64,000 bases of DNA from Pyrenochaeta sp. MPI-SDFR-AT-0127 (taxonomy: Eukaryota > Ascomycota > Dothideomycetes > Pleosporales > Cucurbitariaceae): NCBI GenBank assembly GCA_020747015.1, contig JAGTJM010000022.1, positions 1 to 64,000 on the forward strand, given 5' to 3'. The notes beneath the pieces were generated by a model. The model was not told the origin of the DNA. It saw nothing but the letters and a program-made list of their open reading frames with translations, and did no database searches. The position numbers and the translations under genes were made by a program. Positions within the stretch are counted from its first letter, which is position 1. Each line of letters starts with the position of its first letter. Positions 1-10,583 of the stretch are shown here, piece by piece.

Positions 1-1
1 G

Positions 2-610
2 AATATCTGGAAGGTCCCTTACCTTGCTCTGGATCCGAAAGACATTGGCGCTACATATGAGTCAGTGATTCGAGTCAATTCACAGAGCGGAAAAGGTGGT
101 GTGGCATGGACACTGCAGAGGAGTGCCAATCTGGAATTGCCCAAAGGTCTTCAACAGGACTACTCTAAAGTTGTGAAGTCGGTGTCTGACAAATCCGGTC
201 GAGTTCTATCACCCGAAGAGATTCAACAGCTTTTCTTCAATACTTATAGAGTAGTGGAAAGCGACAATAGAATTCTTTCTTATAGCGTTGCATCCTCAGG
301 AGTTACTGGCCAATTGGAGTTACATGCAACAATACTTATCAATGGTCTTGCAAGAGAAATATATGGCAGCGGAATCTCTGTTCCAGCTGCTTTAGCAAGA
401 GCTCTGGCGGTCGGAACAGGATTGCAGATTTCCTTTGAGGTTTACAAACGGAAGTGGACAGAAAACGGTGAGACACACGATATGACCATAGCAAAGTGCG
501 ATCTTAAGCACGGAAAGTATGTGTCCTGGGGGGTAAAAGTATGCCACAAGCTTGAAGAGGCTGAGCTACTTGCTTGTATTTCATCAGTCCTTGTGAGTTT
601 TCCTCTCTAA
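2..610 (+). CDS. 2-isopropylmalate synthase-like protein, C-terminal part (5' cut by window edge)
   Basis: LeuA/LEU4-family enzymes condense acetyl-CoA with 2-ketoisovalerate in leucine synthesis. The frame is open from base 2, so the gene starts outside the window. Seen: the family-typical WKVPYLALDPKDIG segment and then VIRVNSQSGKGG, which close the catalytic part, followed by a C-terminal LeuA regulatory-type domain ending in a WGV motif about 30 residues before the stop. The regulatory domain is diverged; the usual GNGP-like loop reads GSGIS. That fits either the housekeeping enzyme or a paralogue serving a specialised pathway. A GTGAGT at about 591 near the stop could be a splice donor, so the last few residues are uncertain. 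The next gene on the same strand is a Baeyer-Villiger-type monooxygenase. Confidence 0.85.
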   Translation, partial: NIWKVPYLALDPKDIGATYESVIRVNSQSGKGGVAWTLQRSANLELPKGLQQDYSKVVKSVSDKSGRVLSPEEIQQLFFNTYRVVESDNRILSYSVASSGVTGQLELHATILINGLAREIYGSGISVPAALARALAVGTGLQISFEVYKRKWTENGETHDMTIAKCDLKHGKYVSWGVKVCHKLEEAELLACISSVLVSFPL

Positions 611-1638
611 ACATTGGGCAGAAGACTGATAGCGTGCACCAGGGCCTAGAGAGGCATATTCAAAGTCTCCGGTTACTTCCCATCACCTACGATATCCAGA
701 GAGGCGGAGTTGGGCCATTAATACAAGGACAAGTATTGATACAGGCATAATTGTAGAGAAACATCTAACGTAGCGAGTTCTACTACCAACCCGCTGGCGC
801 TACTGAGACTAGGTAGTTAGCTGATAGTGCGAACTAGGGATTACAATACGACCGTTCGTGATTGCTGTAATTAAGTTCCATGACTACACTAAGATACTAC
901 GAACTCGACCACTCAGGGAGTGTGAAGTGCCCTTGACCCTGTCGTCTTCCTGGGCGTTGAGAGGAATGGTGATCAACGTTTGCACCTGGCGCTCTCTATG
1001 AGAGAGATTCACTTGTATGTTTGAATAGGTTGAGAGAACTTCTCCCCGGGAATATCTTATCAATCATATTATCGCCACAGGATACGTGGTAAGGCATGCC
1101 TTCCCAAACTAAGTTGTTGTCGAGTCGGCTATACGCAGGAAATATGGCATTATGAAAGACGATACCATCCCATCCTGGGATTATGTCCATGGATAGCCAC
1201 AAATAATGGCATCATCTCAGGCCGGGAATACTAGATACGGTAAGGCGGAAGCTGTTTGGCACCTGGTGAAGACTATGTTATGCGGGGTACTAGGGCCAGT
1301 ACCCCGCAACTATACAACCCGGAAGTGGGCCAGAATGTATTCGGGTAGCAACCGTCGAAGTCGCGTACGGGGGGTGGCGTGTCGTCGGAGCGGTTCCGCG
1401 CCCTGGTCAATCCTCTGCTCCAATTGTGACGTCTCCATCGAAGGAATGTGGGCCCCCGGTCGAAAGGACGACTGGACAAGCAGTCTGGATTTTTGGAATA
1501 CTTGCAGATCCAATGGCATACCGAGAGATTATGCATGATGTTTATACTGAGTATCGTGTGCAACATTATTTGCAGCAGTTGGACATGGGATGTAGATCCT
1601 TAAGCTATCGTGCATGAGGGGTACATCGCGAGTTGACG
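611..1638. other. Intergenic region without a supported gene
   Basis: Several short overlapping reading frames lie around 1206-1617 on both strands. None resembles a known family, and none has a convincing splice or start context. The stretch holds a perfect hairpin-forming repeat (1281-1308) and ends at a TATA-like box before the monooxygenase. Confidence 0.5.
1281..1308. repeat. 11-bp perfect inverted repeat with 6-nt loop
   Basis: The arms are TGCGGGGTACT (1281-1291) and AGTACCCCGCA (1298-1308), exact reverse complements around AGGGCC. It is GC-rich in a mixed-composition spacer, about 450 bp upstream of the monooxygenase start. It could be a binding site for a dimeric regulator, an RNA hairpin or chance. 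Confidence 0.7.
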
Positions 1639-1646
1639 TATATAAA
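1639..1646 (+). promoter_or_regulatory. TATA box upstream of the monooxygenase
   Basis: TATATAAA sits 115 bp before the ATG at 1761, a usual spacing for a filamentous-fungal core promoter. Confidence 0.5.
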
Positions 1647-1760
1647 CCAGCGCGGAGGTCTTGATTCACTCCGTGAATTCGTATTCTGAATAAAGCCAAA
1701 CAAACGCATTGCTGCTTCGGTATTTACGTTTTTCTTCTTTATAATACCCACATCGCCGTA

Positions 1761-3610
1761 ATGGTTCACTTCAGGACGGATATTGGCGCCACAAATAAGT
1801 CGGCGGTACCAAATAGCGAGAACTATGCAAAAGGGCTTGAGACCGATGTGCTGATCGTAGGGGCTGGCTTTGGAGGCATATATTTGATGCACAAACTTCG
1901 ACAACAGGGTTTCAAGTGCAAGATCTTTGAGGCTGGTTCAGATATTGGTGGAATATGGCACTGGAATTGCTATCCAGGCGCCCGTGTTGACTCACAAATA
2001 CCCATCTATGAATATTCGTTGCCGGAGATCTGGAAGGTATGTTTTTGAAGGCGTGTGTCGTGTACGATGCTGTTGCTGATGTTGGTGGCCTTAGGATTGG
2101 ACTTGGTCGTGCCGTTACCCTGGAACCGAAGAACTCCAGAAGTATTTCGATCACGTTGAGAGAAAGTTGGAAATCAAAAAAGATTGCGCCTTTAATACTC
2201 GTGTCGTCGGCGCCCAGTACGACAAGTCATCTTCACAGTGGCGCGTGGAGACAGAGGACGGTCGCACTGGCAAGTGCAAATTCCTTTTGCTGGCTCTAGG
2301 CTTTGCTGCCAAGCGCCATTTCCCCAATTGGCCTGGTATGGATGAGTGTACGTTATACATTTTCAATGTGCACAGGGGACAGATGCTGACTCTGTAACCA
2401 TGCGTCCAGTTAAAGGAGAGATTCACCATTCGTCTTTCTGGCCAGCTAGCGGAGTGAATGTGAGAGGCAAACGTGTTGCTGTCATTGGTACTGGCTCGAC
2501 TGGCATACAAATTGCTCAAGAAACATCAAAAGAGGCTGCGACTATGACGAATTTTGTGCGAACACCGAATCTGTGCTTGCCTATGCAGCAGCAGGCTCTG
2601 ACCAAGGAGGAACAAGACAGAAGAAAGAACGGCGACTACGAGGACATCTTCAAGAACCGACTTAATACTTTTGCTGGTTTCCAGTACGATTATGTTGAGA
2701 AGAACACATTCGACGACACTCCTGAGGAGCGTGAGGCCTTTTATGAGAAGATGTTTGAGGCGGGTGGATTCGAGTTCTGGCTGGCAAACTACAAGGACTT
2801 GTTGTTCGATAACAAAGCCAACAGGGCGGCATACGACTTCTGGGCTAAAAAGACTCGCGCGCGGATCTCAGATCCCGAAAAGCGTGAGGTTCTTGCCCCC
2901 TTGGAGCCGCCACACGCCTTTGGTACCAAGAGGCCAAGTCTCGAGCAGAACTATTACGAAATGCTGGACAAGGCTGAAAACAAGGTCGTCGATGTGAAGA
3001 AGACACCAATCGAGAAGTTTACTGAGAAAGGCATCGTCACGTCGGACGGTAAGCTTCACGAGTTTGACGTTATTGCCCTCGCAACCGGCTTTGACTCGGT
3101 CACTGGTGGCATGAAGAACATGGGACTGAAGGACGTTGACGGCGTTGGGCTGGCCGACAAGTGGAAGAGCGGCACCTATTCGTACCTTGGCATGACTCTT
3201 TCTGGATTTCCGTAAGTGCATGAAGCTCCAAGTAGACATGCAGAAAACTGACACGGAGTACCAACAGCAATTGCTTCTTCTTGTACGGGGCCCAAGGGCC
3301 AACGGCCTTTTCTAATGGCCCAACGTGCGTCGAGGTGCAGGGCGACTGGATTGTTGATGCCATGGTCAAGCTGCGAGACGAGGGCATCAACTACTGTGAT
3401 GCCACACACGAAGCGGAGAAGGAGTGGCGCGCGAAGGTTACGGAGCTGTCCGACAAGACGCTGTTCCCCCAGACCAAGTCGTGGTACATGGGCGACAATG
3501 TCCCGGGCAAGGTTCGCGAGCAGCTGAACTTTGCAGGCGGCTTCCCATTGTACCAGGAGCTGATTCGGAGCGCGCTTGACGATGGATTCCGGGGCTTCAT
3601 CACGGCGTAG
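1761..3610 (+). CDS. Flavin-containing Baeyer-Villiger-type monooxygenase
   Basis: Predicted exons are 1761-2036, 2095-2347, 2410-3211 and 3268-3610 (557 aa). Class B flavoprotein monooxygenases use FAD and NADPH to insert one oxygen atom into ketones (ester formation) or to hydroxylate substrates. Seen: an FAD-binding GAGFGG at residues 34-39; the Baeyer-Villiger fingerprint FKGEIHHSSFWP at about 177-188, fitting FxGxxxHxxxWP; and a second dinucleotide motif GTGSTG at 203-208 for NADPH. The fingerprint is split by intron 2 after its first base. Introns are 58, 62 and 56 bp with GT-AG ends, and all phases close. No signal peptide, so probably cytosolic. The substrate cannot be inferred. Its place next to a LeuA-like gene could mean a small specialised-metabolism locus, but this is weak. 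Confidence 0.93.
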
Positions 3611-3972
3611 GGAGTGCCAAGCATGTCAAGATTGCGTGTGATTGTGTGTATGTAGCTCGCTGTACATGAGCCTAATCAAGTTGAAGTACCAGCCGACAAA
3701 CATCAACACGTCAACACGTCCGCCCATGACCAGTTCCCATGCCATGGCGCGTGGCCGCCGAGGAGCCGCCTAAGCTGCGCTTGCCGGATCGGATCGGATA
3801 GGATCGGTGTCACAAGCAAGCAGCCACCGACCGACGTCACAGTCGCGAGCGGCTCTTTTTGCACCCTGTGCTATGCTGTGCTGTGCTGTGCTGTGCTGTG
3901 CTTGTGCGTGTGCTCAGGCTCCGCTCGCCTCATGGAATCTTTGCGCGCTGAACCCGCCCTGTATCTGGTACG
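3611..3972. other. Spacer with GCTGT microsatellite (5' region of the kinase gene)
   Basis: It contains the 3' end of the monooxygenase transcript and the 5' leader of the next gene. The pentanucleotide GCTGT (first unit GCTAT) is repeated about six times at 3871-3903. No gene seen. Confidence 0.5.
3871..3903. repeat. GCTGT pentanucleotide microsatellite
   Basis: About six tandem copies of GCTGT lie 70 bp before the start codon of the ABC1-type kinase, so probably within its 5' leader. Confidence 0.8.
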
Positions 3973-6192
3973 ATGAGGTCGGTCCTCTTCTTTGGGCGCC
4001 ACTGTCTTCGCCAGCACCTTCCCAAGCCGCCTGCTCCCTTCGCGGGCCGTGGCTCGACGCGCTGCTTCTTCAGCCAACACTTTGCTGCTCCGCGCTTTCG
4101 TGGCAGGACGATATTATGGTCGGGGGCCGCGACGGGCACCGCTGCTGGCGCACTCCACAGCCCGCTTGCGTTTGTGGAGATTGGCCATGACCAGGCAGGA
4201 AATGGCGACAAGACGCACGAGGCGGCCATGCTCGAGGTGTCGCGCAAGGAACTCGAGGAGCAGGTCCCCCGGGCACTGCAGAACTCGACCAAGTATCGCC
4301 GAGGCGTCTACTTCTTCATTGACGACTACATCATCGAGCCCGTGGCTACCGGCCTGCGCTTTCTGCACTTGGTCTTCATCTTTGTGCCCGTCATCGTCAC
4401 CATCCCCGCAATATGGCTGGGTGTGCGGCAGCCCAGTCGCGACAACGAACGCAGTGGCACGCTATGGTGGTATGGCTTCCTGGTCTGGTCCATGGAGCGC
4501 GCGGGCGCCGCCTTTATCAAAGTAGCTTCCTGCCCGACCTCCCTCACATGCACGCGCGCTGATTGATACCGCAGCTGGGGCAATGGGCCGCCTCTCGAAC
4601 AGACGTCTTCCCCACCGAAATGTGTCTAATCATGTCGACTCTCCACTCGAACGCGCCTGCTCACTCGCTCCGCGTCTCCAAGCGCACCATCGAGGCGGCC
4701 TTTGACGGCCAGGCCTTTGACGACATCTTTGACGAGTTCGACGAGACTCCTCTGGGCGTTGGCGCAATTGCGCAGGTATACAAGGCGAAGCTGAAGCCAC
4801 ACCTTGCCACGCTGCAGGACAACTCGATTGAGATGGAAGAGCCCAATCTCGCACGCAAGATCAAGAAAAATGTCCATGTTACACTCAAGAGCACCCCTTC
4901 CAGAGTCCCATCAAACCATGTTGCTGTCAAGGTCTTGCACCCCAACATCGAGAAAATCGTGAGGAGAGACTTGCGTATCATGGCCTTTTTCGCTGCCGTC
5001 ATTAACACAATTCCGACCATGGAGTGGCTGTCCTTTCCCGACGAGGTGGAGCAGTTTGGCGAGATGATGCGACTACAATTGGATCTGCGCATCGAGGCCG
5101 CCAACCTCACCATCTTCCGCCAAAACTTCAAGAATCGAACTACCGCCTGGTTTCCCTACCCATACACCGAGTACACTACACGCAATGTCTTGATTGAGGA
5201 GTTTGCTCAGGGCATTCCCATGGAAGATTTTCTGCAGAATGGAGGGGGCGTGTACCAGAAAGACATTGCCGATGAGGGCCTCGACGCATTCCTCACCATG
5301 CTCCTTATCGACAACTTCATTCACGCCGACTTGCATCCCGGTAATATCATGGTCAGGTTCTACAAGCCTGAGCAGCTCGATGTTCCCATTTTTTCTCGAA
5401 AAGAAGAACGAGTCACTGGGCCAGACGAGTCTCTCGACGTCACCGAGGAAGTGTTGCAGCGGTTAAGACCGCATAGAAAAGATCCCGAGCAATGGAAAGC
5501 ACAGCTTCAGAAATTGGACAACGAGGGCTATCGTCCACAGCTTATCTTTATTGACACCGGCCTCGTGACCGAGCTAAATGCGAAGAACCGAGCCAACTTT
5601 CTCGATCTCTTCAAGGCTGTCGCCGAGTTTGATGGCTACAAGGCGGGGCATCTGATGGTTGAGCGGTGTAGACAGCCAGATGCCGTACTGGATGGAGAGG
5701 TCTTTGCTCTACGCATGCAACATTTGGTGCTCGGCGTCAAGAGTCGTACGTTTGCCCTAGGCAATATCAAGATTGGCGACATTCTTAACGAGGTCTTGTC
5801 CATGGTACGGACACACCACGTCCGCCTTGAAGGCGACTTTGTGAATGTTGTTCTAAGCATTCTGCTCTTGGAGGGTATTGGCAGAAGCTTGAATCCAAAC
5901 CTTGACCTCTTCGCTGGGTAAGTATCACGCGCTTTGCGCACTCCTTGGCACCATCTAACTCTGTTCAGTGCGCTCCCAATCCTACGACAACTTGGGGCAC
6001 AGAGCGGCTCCTCGATGATTCGTGGTGGTGACTTTTCGATGCTCAAGGTCTGGGTAGGTCTGGAAGCTCGCAGTTTCTTGCAAGCGTCCATTGAAACTGT
6101 ATGTACCCTTTCGATTCCCGCTCTTCGACTCCTCTCATCAAGTTCAGGTGGAACGATGCGTCAAGTATGACCAGCTATCGCCCAACATCTGA
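3973..6192 (+). CDS. Mitochondrial ABC1/UbiB-family atypical kinase (ADCK2/Cqd1-like)
   Basis: Predicted exons are 3973-4521, 4575-5917, 5969-6098 and 6148-6192 (688 aa). The UbiB family works in coenzyme Q and lipid homeostasis on mitochondrial membranes. Seen: a basic N-terminus rich in R, S and A that looks like a mitochondrial presequence; one hydrophobic segment at about 129-150; the family KxGQ motif as KLGQ at 183-186, interrupted by intron 1; an Ala/Gly-rich nucleotide loop PLGVGAIAQV (242-251); the conserved Lys in VAVKVL (302); the catalytic stretch HADLHPGN (433-440); and the metal-binding DTG at 510-512 in place of DFG. The LGQWAASR form of the motif resembles the ADCK2/YPL109C group more than Coq8. 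The last exon codes only 14 residues. The ATG is the first in frame and gives the targeting-like N-terminus. Confidence 0.92.
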
Positions 6193-6718
6193 CCTCACGC
6201 CACAATGCTGGCACACAATTCTCTGCCAATCAGCCACGCTACTCTTACATTGCCTGCGTCAAGCCGAGGCGCCCTCAGTATGGCATGTTAAAAGGCAGTA
6301 ATGGACCAAATTGCACTCATGATGTGTATCAATCTCCGATCCCCGTAGGATCATTTGTTAAATGATATACCACGACAATGATAGCAATATGATCGTTCGT
6401 CGTAATGCGTTTGAAGTCTGAGCTGATCCTCGAGGGACTATGAACAGGCTGTTTGCTCAGTTTAAGCGTCAGCAACATCAGCAATCGCACACCTGCAAGC
6501 TTTACGCCCCAATTTAGTCCACGAGCGGCAAAGCCCGGGATGATTACGGATGACGTCATAAATAGCGGAAAGCTTCAAGCAGCTCCGCAAAAGAACAAAG
6601 ACATACTCCAGTGAATGCCTGACCGCACACCCTCACCCTCACTTTCTATTCGTTTTACTTTCGCACATTGAAGATTGCGTCCATTCTTGGCGACTTAATT
6701 ACTCTGTCATTGGCTATC
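6193..6718. other. Intergenic region with a CRE-type palindrome
   Basis: No gene seen. It carries the perfect TGACGTCA palindrome at 6551-6558 followed directly by an A/T-rich TATA-like stretch, and a CT-rich leader just before the kelch gene. Confidence 0.5.
6551..6558. promoter_or_regulatory. CRE/ATF-type palindrome TGACGTCA
   Basis: A perfect 8-bp bZIP (CRE-like) site about 160 bp before the kelch-protein start codon, followed by TAAATAG that could serve as a weak TATA element. Fungal Atf1-type bZIP factors bind such sites in stress-induced genes. Binding here is inference. Confidence 0.4.
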
Positions 6719-8115
6719 ATGGAGCCTGCTACAGCCGGCCTACTTTATGCTACCGAGAACTTGCTTCAAGGTGCTGCAGCTCTTGTAAAGGGCATAACTC
6801 ACCCTACACTTCCAGTTAAAGCGAACCTCACACGTGTAACATCCGTTCCACTTTCGCGATCTCAGCATACTATTTCAGTGGTAAAAGGTCGCGCGTATAT
6901 CTTTGGCGGAGATGTCCAGCCAGGCCAACTCGCTGACAATGCTATGCATGTTGTCATCCTTCCATCAAGCGGAGTCCTCGAAGCCGACTATACGACATTT
7001 CCTGCACGAGCCGCAAACGGGTTTGGTGATGTACCTAGTCCGCGCAAGGGACATTCTGCGGTGGTGATCGGTGATAGCATATATATCTTCGGAGGAGAGA
7101 ATGAGTCTGTTATGAATGAGAAGGGAAGGGTGTGGGTGTATCATACTGTGTCAAATGCGTGGTCATATCTTGATCCAGCCTCAGACATGTTGTATCCTAG
7201 CCCACGTACAGGCCACATGTCAGCAGGCTCAGACCTTCCGAGCCCGAAGGCGATAACATACTGCGAGGTGAGAGCTCATTGTACGAGCTACATGTGACAC
7301 CTACATTGACTTCATAACTTTGATAACCGCAGAAGTCACCTCAAGCACCAGCAGACCCCGCGAAAGTGGTTCCTGAGCCAGCGAAGCCAGACTCATGGGG
7401 CACAATCTTTGTTGTGGGTGGCCGCAATACATTACGCGAAGAACTCTTGAGTGATGCGCTTGCATTTGACATTAGGAGTCGCACATGGAGTAACATCCCT
7501 TCACCAAGCGGTACGCCACGAGATGGTGCTAGTCTGTCTATTGTTGGTGATCGTCTGTACCGTTTTGGGGGGAAAGGTGTTGAGACCTTTACAACGGGCG
7601 CCACAGAATATCTCGATGTTTCGTACGTCTGGAAACATGCGGAAGGCGGCACCACGCCACTAACCAGTGGCTGGGCTTGGGGAGAAGTGCCACACAATGA
7701 CAGCAAAGGCACTTCCGCTGCTGCACCACAGGCCCGCTCGAATGCCGGCCTCGTGGGCGTCACTACAGGTCAAGGTCGGCACTACCTCCTTGTTATTGGT
7801 GGCGAGGCCGAAAATGATGCAGTGTTGCTGGACGATATGTGGGCGCTTCAGCTGCCTCCTGAGCACTCTACAGCAGCCGCAGTGAAGGATAACATTCGAG
7901 CGAGCATAAAAAAAGATACACATGAATCGAAATGGTCTGAGGTACTGTACCGATACATGGATACGAAGGGCGAGGAGGAGGAGGAGATACCCGGTGAACC
8001 AAAACGGGGATTGGGAACCCGGGGACAATTTGGCATCGCTAAGGGCACTGAAGTCGATGGTGCAACGTTTGTTGTATGGGGGGGGTGTGGACGCAGAGGG
8101 CAGGGTGCTGAGTGA
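6719..8115 (+). CDS. Kelch-repeat beta-propeller protein with probable 3' frameshift
   Basis: Predicted exons are 6719-7267 and 7333-8115; the 65-bp intron is phase 0. Kelch propellers serve as protein-interaction scaffolds. Seen: repeats with the usual blade pattern, for example RAYIFGG, DSIYIFGG, GTIFVVGG, DRLYRFGG and VVWGG, so about five to six blades filling most of the protein. No other domain and no signal peptide. The last coding stretch shows a run of eight G at 8078-8085. After it the current frame stops within a dozen codons, whereas the frame reached with seven G continues VDAEGRVLSDGWMV and stops at 8143, which is what a last kelch blade looks like. A one-base insertion in the G-run, real or a sequencing error, is therefore likely. 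The exact function is unknown. Confidence 0.82.
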
Positions 8116-8143
8116 TGGTTGGATGGTCACAATCGAAAGGTAG

Positions 8144-9069
8144 CCGGGAGAAGTTATTTGACTTGTAAGTCGCAACTATATTCGTCGGCAGACGATACAT
8201 GCTTCTATAAAAGACACATGTAATACAGAAGCGGTTGCACTTACTCTACATACTAAGACAGCTTTCTTTACCCAACACAAAAATATGTCTGATGGGCAAG
8301 ATGTAACCCTTGACCATCGGCAACGCGAACATTGCTGTGCATCATATTTGCAATAAGTTCGCATCGTTATCCTCGTCGATGGCCTAAACTTGATGTTAGC
8401 ATCTCTCATTTGCCTTCTAAGACCTGCTGCTCAAAACGTCCGCCTTCCTATGTTGCTTGTCACTATGTGGGAAGCGCATACTTGGTTCAAACTCCAGAAC
8501 CATTGACTATCTGGGGCGTTCGTTGGCGAACCAAGAAATATATATTACTTGGGACCTTCTTCCTTCGGGTCTGGCGTCCGTGTGCATGACCCTGAACTAA
8601 TTTCGCCCATCCGCAGACCGCTCCAATCAGGAAAGTTCCTTAGCAAGCGCCTCCACGCGCACCACTTAGCATCAGTCTGAATGAAACACATGCCCGCGGC
8701 CGGCCAGCCAAGTGATCGAAAGGATCAAAGCGACTCTTTTCATTTAATCGGACTTCATCGAGTGGTGGACATCGGCGCGTGCCCGAATGGGCGTGAGTAT
8801 AACCCAAGAAGCGTGGTCCAGTAGAGGAAGCTAGGTGGCTCAGGGCTAGGAGGCGGGCAGACATCATGTGCCTGTACTCCGAACCTTGGAGCAGAAGTGG
8901 GTTTAGAGTTTAAGTATGGCGAGTATCCTAAATAATGGTGTAAAAGGGCCAGAAATTTATGAAGACTGCGCGTTTGGGGTTCGACCGACGAGCAAGTATT
9001 GGTTAGAAACTGCCGTACAGTCTCTATCACAAGTATATTTCAAACGAAGAGGTGAAAGAAGGGTTCATT
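8144..9069. other. Intergenic region without a supported gene
   Basis: Short reading frames occur on both strands, but none has family resemblance. The frame opening at 8916 is crossed by the real first exon and intron of the phospholipase-like gene. Confidence 0.5.
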
Positions 9070-10583
9070 ATGGGCTACGGTACGAAAAAGATGCATTTTG
9101 CAGGATTCGACATGGACTGACCACCATACTGCTTAGGCGGAGCTTTGACAATTCTGAATGGCTCACCCTTTGACTGGATGCTGACCGGCCAGCACTCTTA
9201 CCAGATGGATAAATGGAGCTGGCCGACGATCAGTGCAGGCAAGAGTTTCTAAATATGATCATTATGGTAATACTGACTTTGACAGGGAAAGCATCGAGGA
9301 TCCTCGTTGAATTTGGCACTAGAGGCAATACTCGCGACGATGCTGCAGAAGCCTACTACAGCGCTGGTACACAAGACAAGTTCACAATACTCGCTCAGAA
9401 GCCTTCGGACTACAAGATCACCATTTCCCTCAATAATATGTCGACGAAGCAGAGCCCGCGAGGATCGAACATTGACCTGGGGTTTCGACATGACGCAGCA
9501 GTGAACTGGATCATGTCCACAGATCAAGCTGGGCAGTGGTGGTCAAATAGTGGCACTTATACCGACTGGATGCAACAGAGCATGGGAAGTTTAGCTAACA
9601 GAACGCTGAAGCACATATGTATGCCTGGCTCCCACGACGCAGGCATGAGCGTTTTCAGACCAGGTACCATCGGTGCACACTTTGCGAATACGCAGACGCA
9701 ATATCTAGACTTCTATAGACAGCTCATGGCCGGATCACGCTTCTTCGACCTACGACCTGTCCTCTCTAATGGGCAATGGGTAGCCGGACATTACAGTGCG
9801 ATTCGAAATGACATTGAGGATATCTGGGTTGGTGGCAACGGACAGTCTATTACGGACATCGTCAGACAGCTTAACGACTTTACGGCGCAGTACAAGGAAC
9901 TTGTCATCATCAACCTCAGTCACACCCTTGACACTGACAACAAATACAAGGACCTTACCCAAGATCAGTGGAATGGGCTCATGGATACCTTCAAAGGCAT
10001 CAATAACCGGTACACGACCGTCAACCCACACAATGTAGATCTTTCTAGTAAAGCGCTGGGCGACTTTATAACTGATCGTGCCTCGGTATTACTCATCGCG
10101 CAGCTCCCAGGTGGTATAAGCCTCGGCGACTATGCAAACCAAGGGTTTTACTCTGGGAAGAATTTCCCCTTTTACGACTCTTACTCCAACACCAATAAAA
10201 ATTCTGGCATGAAGGCTGACCAGCTATCGAAACTACGTCAAAGCCGGAACCTTGTCTCGTCCCCGACAGACCGCAGAGACCGATTCCACATACTCTCTTG
10301 GACCTTGACTCAACAACCAGAAGACGTACTCAATTTCGACCGCGCGATCATGAATATCGCAGCAGAGGTATTTGATGATTTGGTCAGTGAGGCATGGAAT
10401 GCATTTACGCCAGAATGCTTCCCGAATGTGCTATTCGTGGATGCGTTGGGAATCAGGGATAAGAGTGTCGTGTTTCCATATGATAAGCCGAGGAGTGTAA
10501 GCGTGAACAATGATATTGCTGCGTTGGCGATTGCGGTCAACAATGGAATGGCAGGAAGAAACAGTTATATTACAGGACAATAA
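9070..10583 (+). CDS. PI-PLC X-domain (PLC-like) phosphodiesterase
   Basis: Predicted exons are 9070-9079 (a 10-nt first exon), 9137-9238 and 9286-10583 (469 aa). The second intron starts with GC, in the strong AG|GCAAG context allowed for GC-AG introns. Accepting it keeps the frame and restores a smooth N-terminal domain. Seen: residues 1-110, a beta-sandwich-like region with NGSPFDW and WSWPTISAG, then a PLC-like X domain with the first catalytic His in PGSHDAG (His154), the RFFDLRP strand and the second His in VAGHYS (His206). This arrangement is that of bacterial/fungal PI-PLC-like enzymes that cleave inositol phospholipids without calcium, but substrate is not proven. No classical signal peptide. 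The start is chosen because ATG-GGC-TAC-G joined to exon 2 reads directly into the conserved N-terminus. Confidence 0.88.

Noticed and set aside
1206..1617. Overlapping open frames on both strands in the LeuA-BVMO spacer
   Set aside because: Open in several frames at once, GC-rich, no family resemblance; typical of chance frames.
7230..7315. Alternative frame in the kelch gene that looked like a frameshift (PSEPEGDN...)
   Set aside because: A normal GT-AG intron (7268-7332) keeps the original frame and joins into the expected linker, so no frameshift is needed here.
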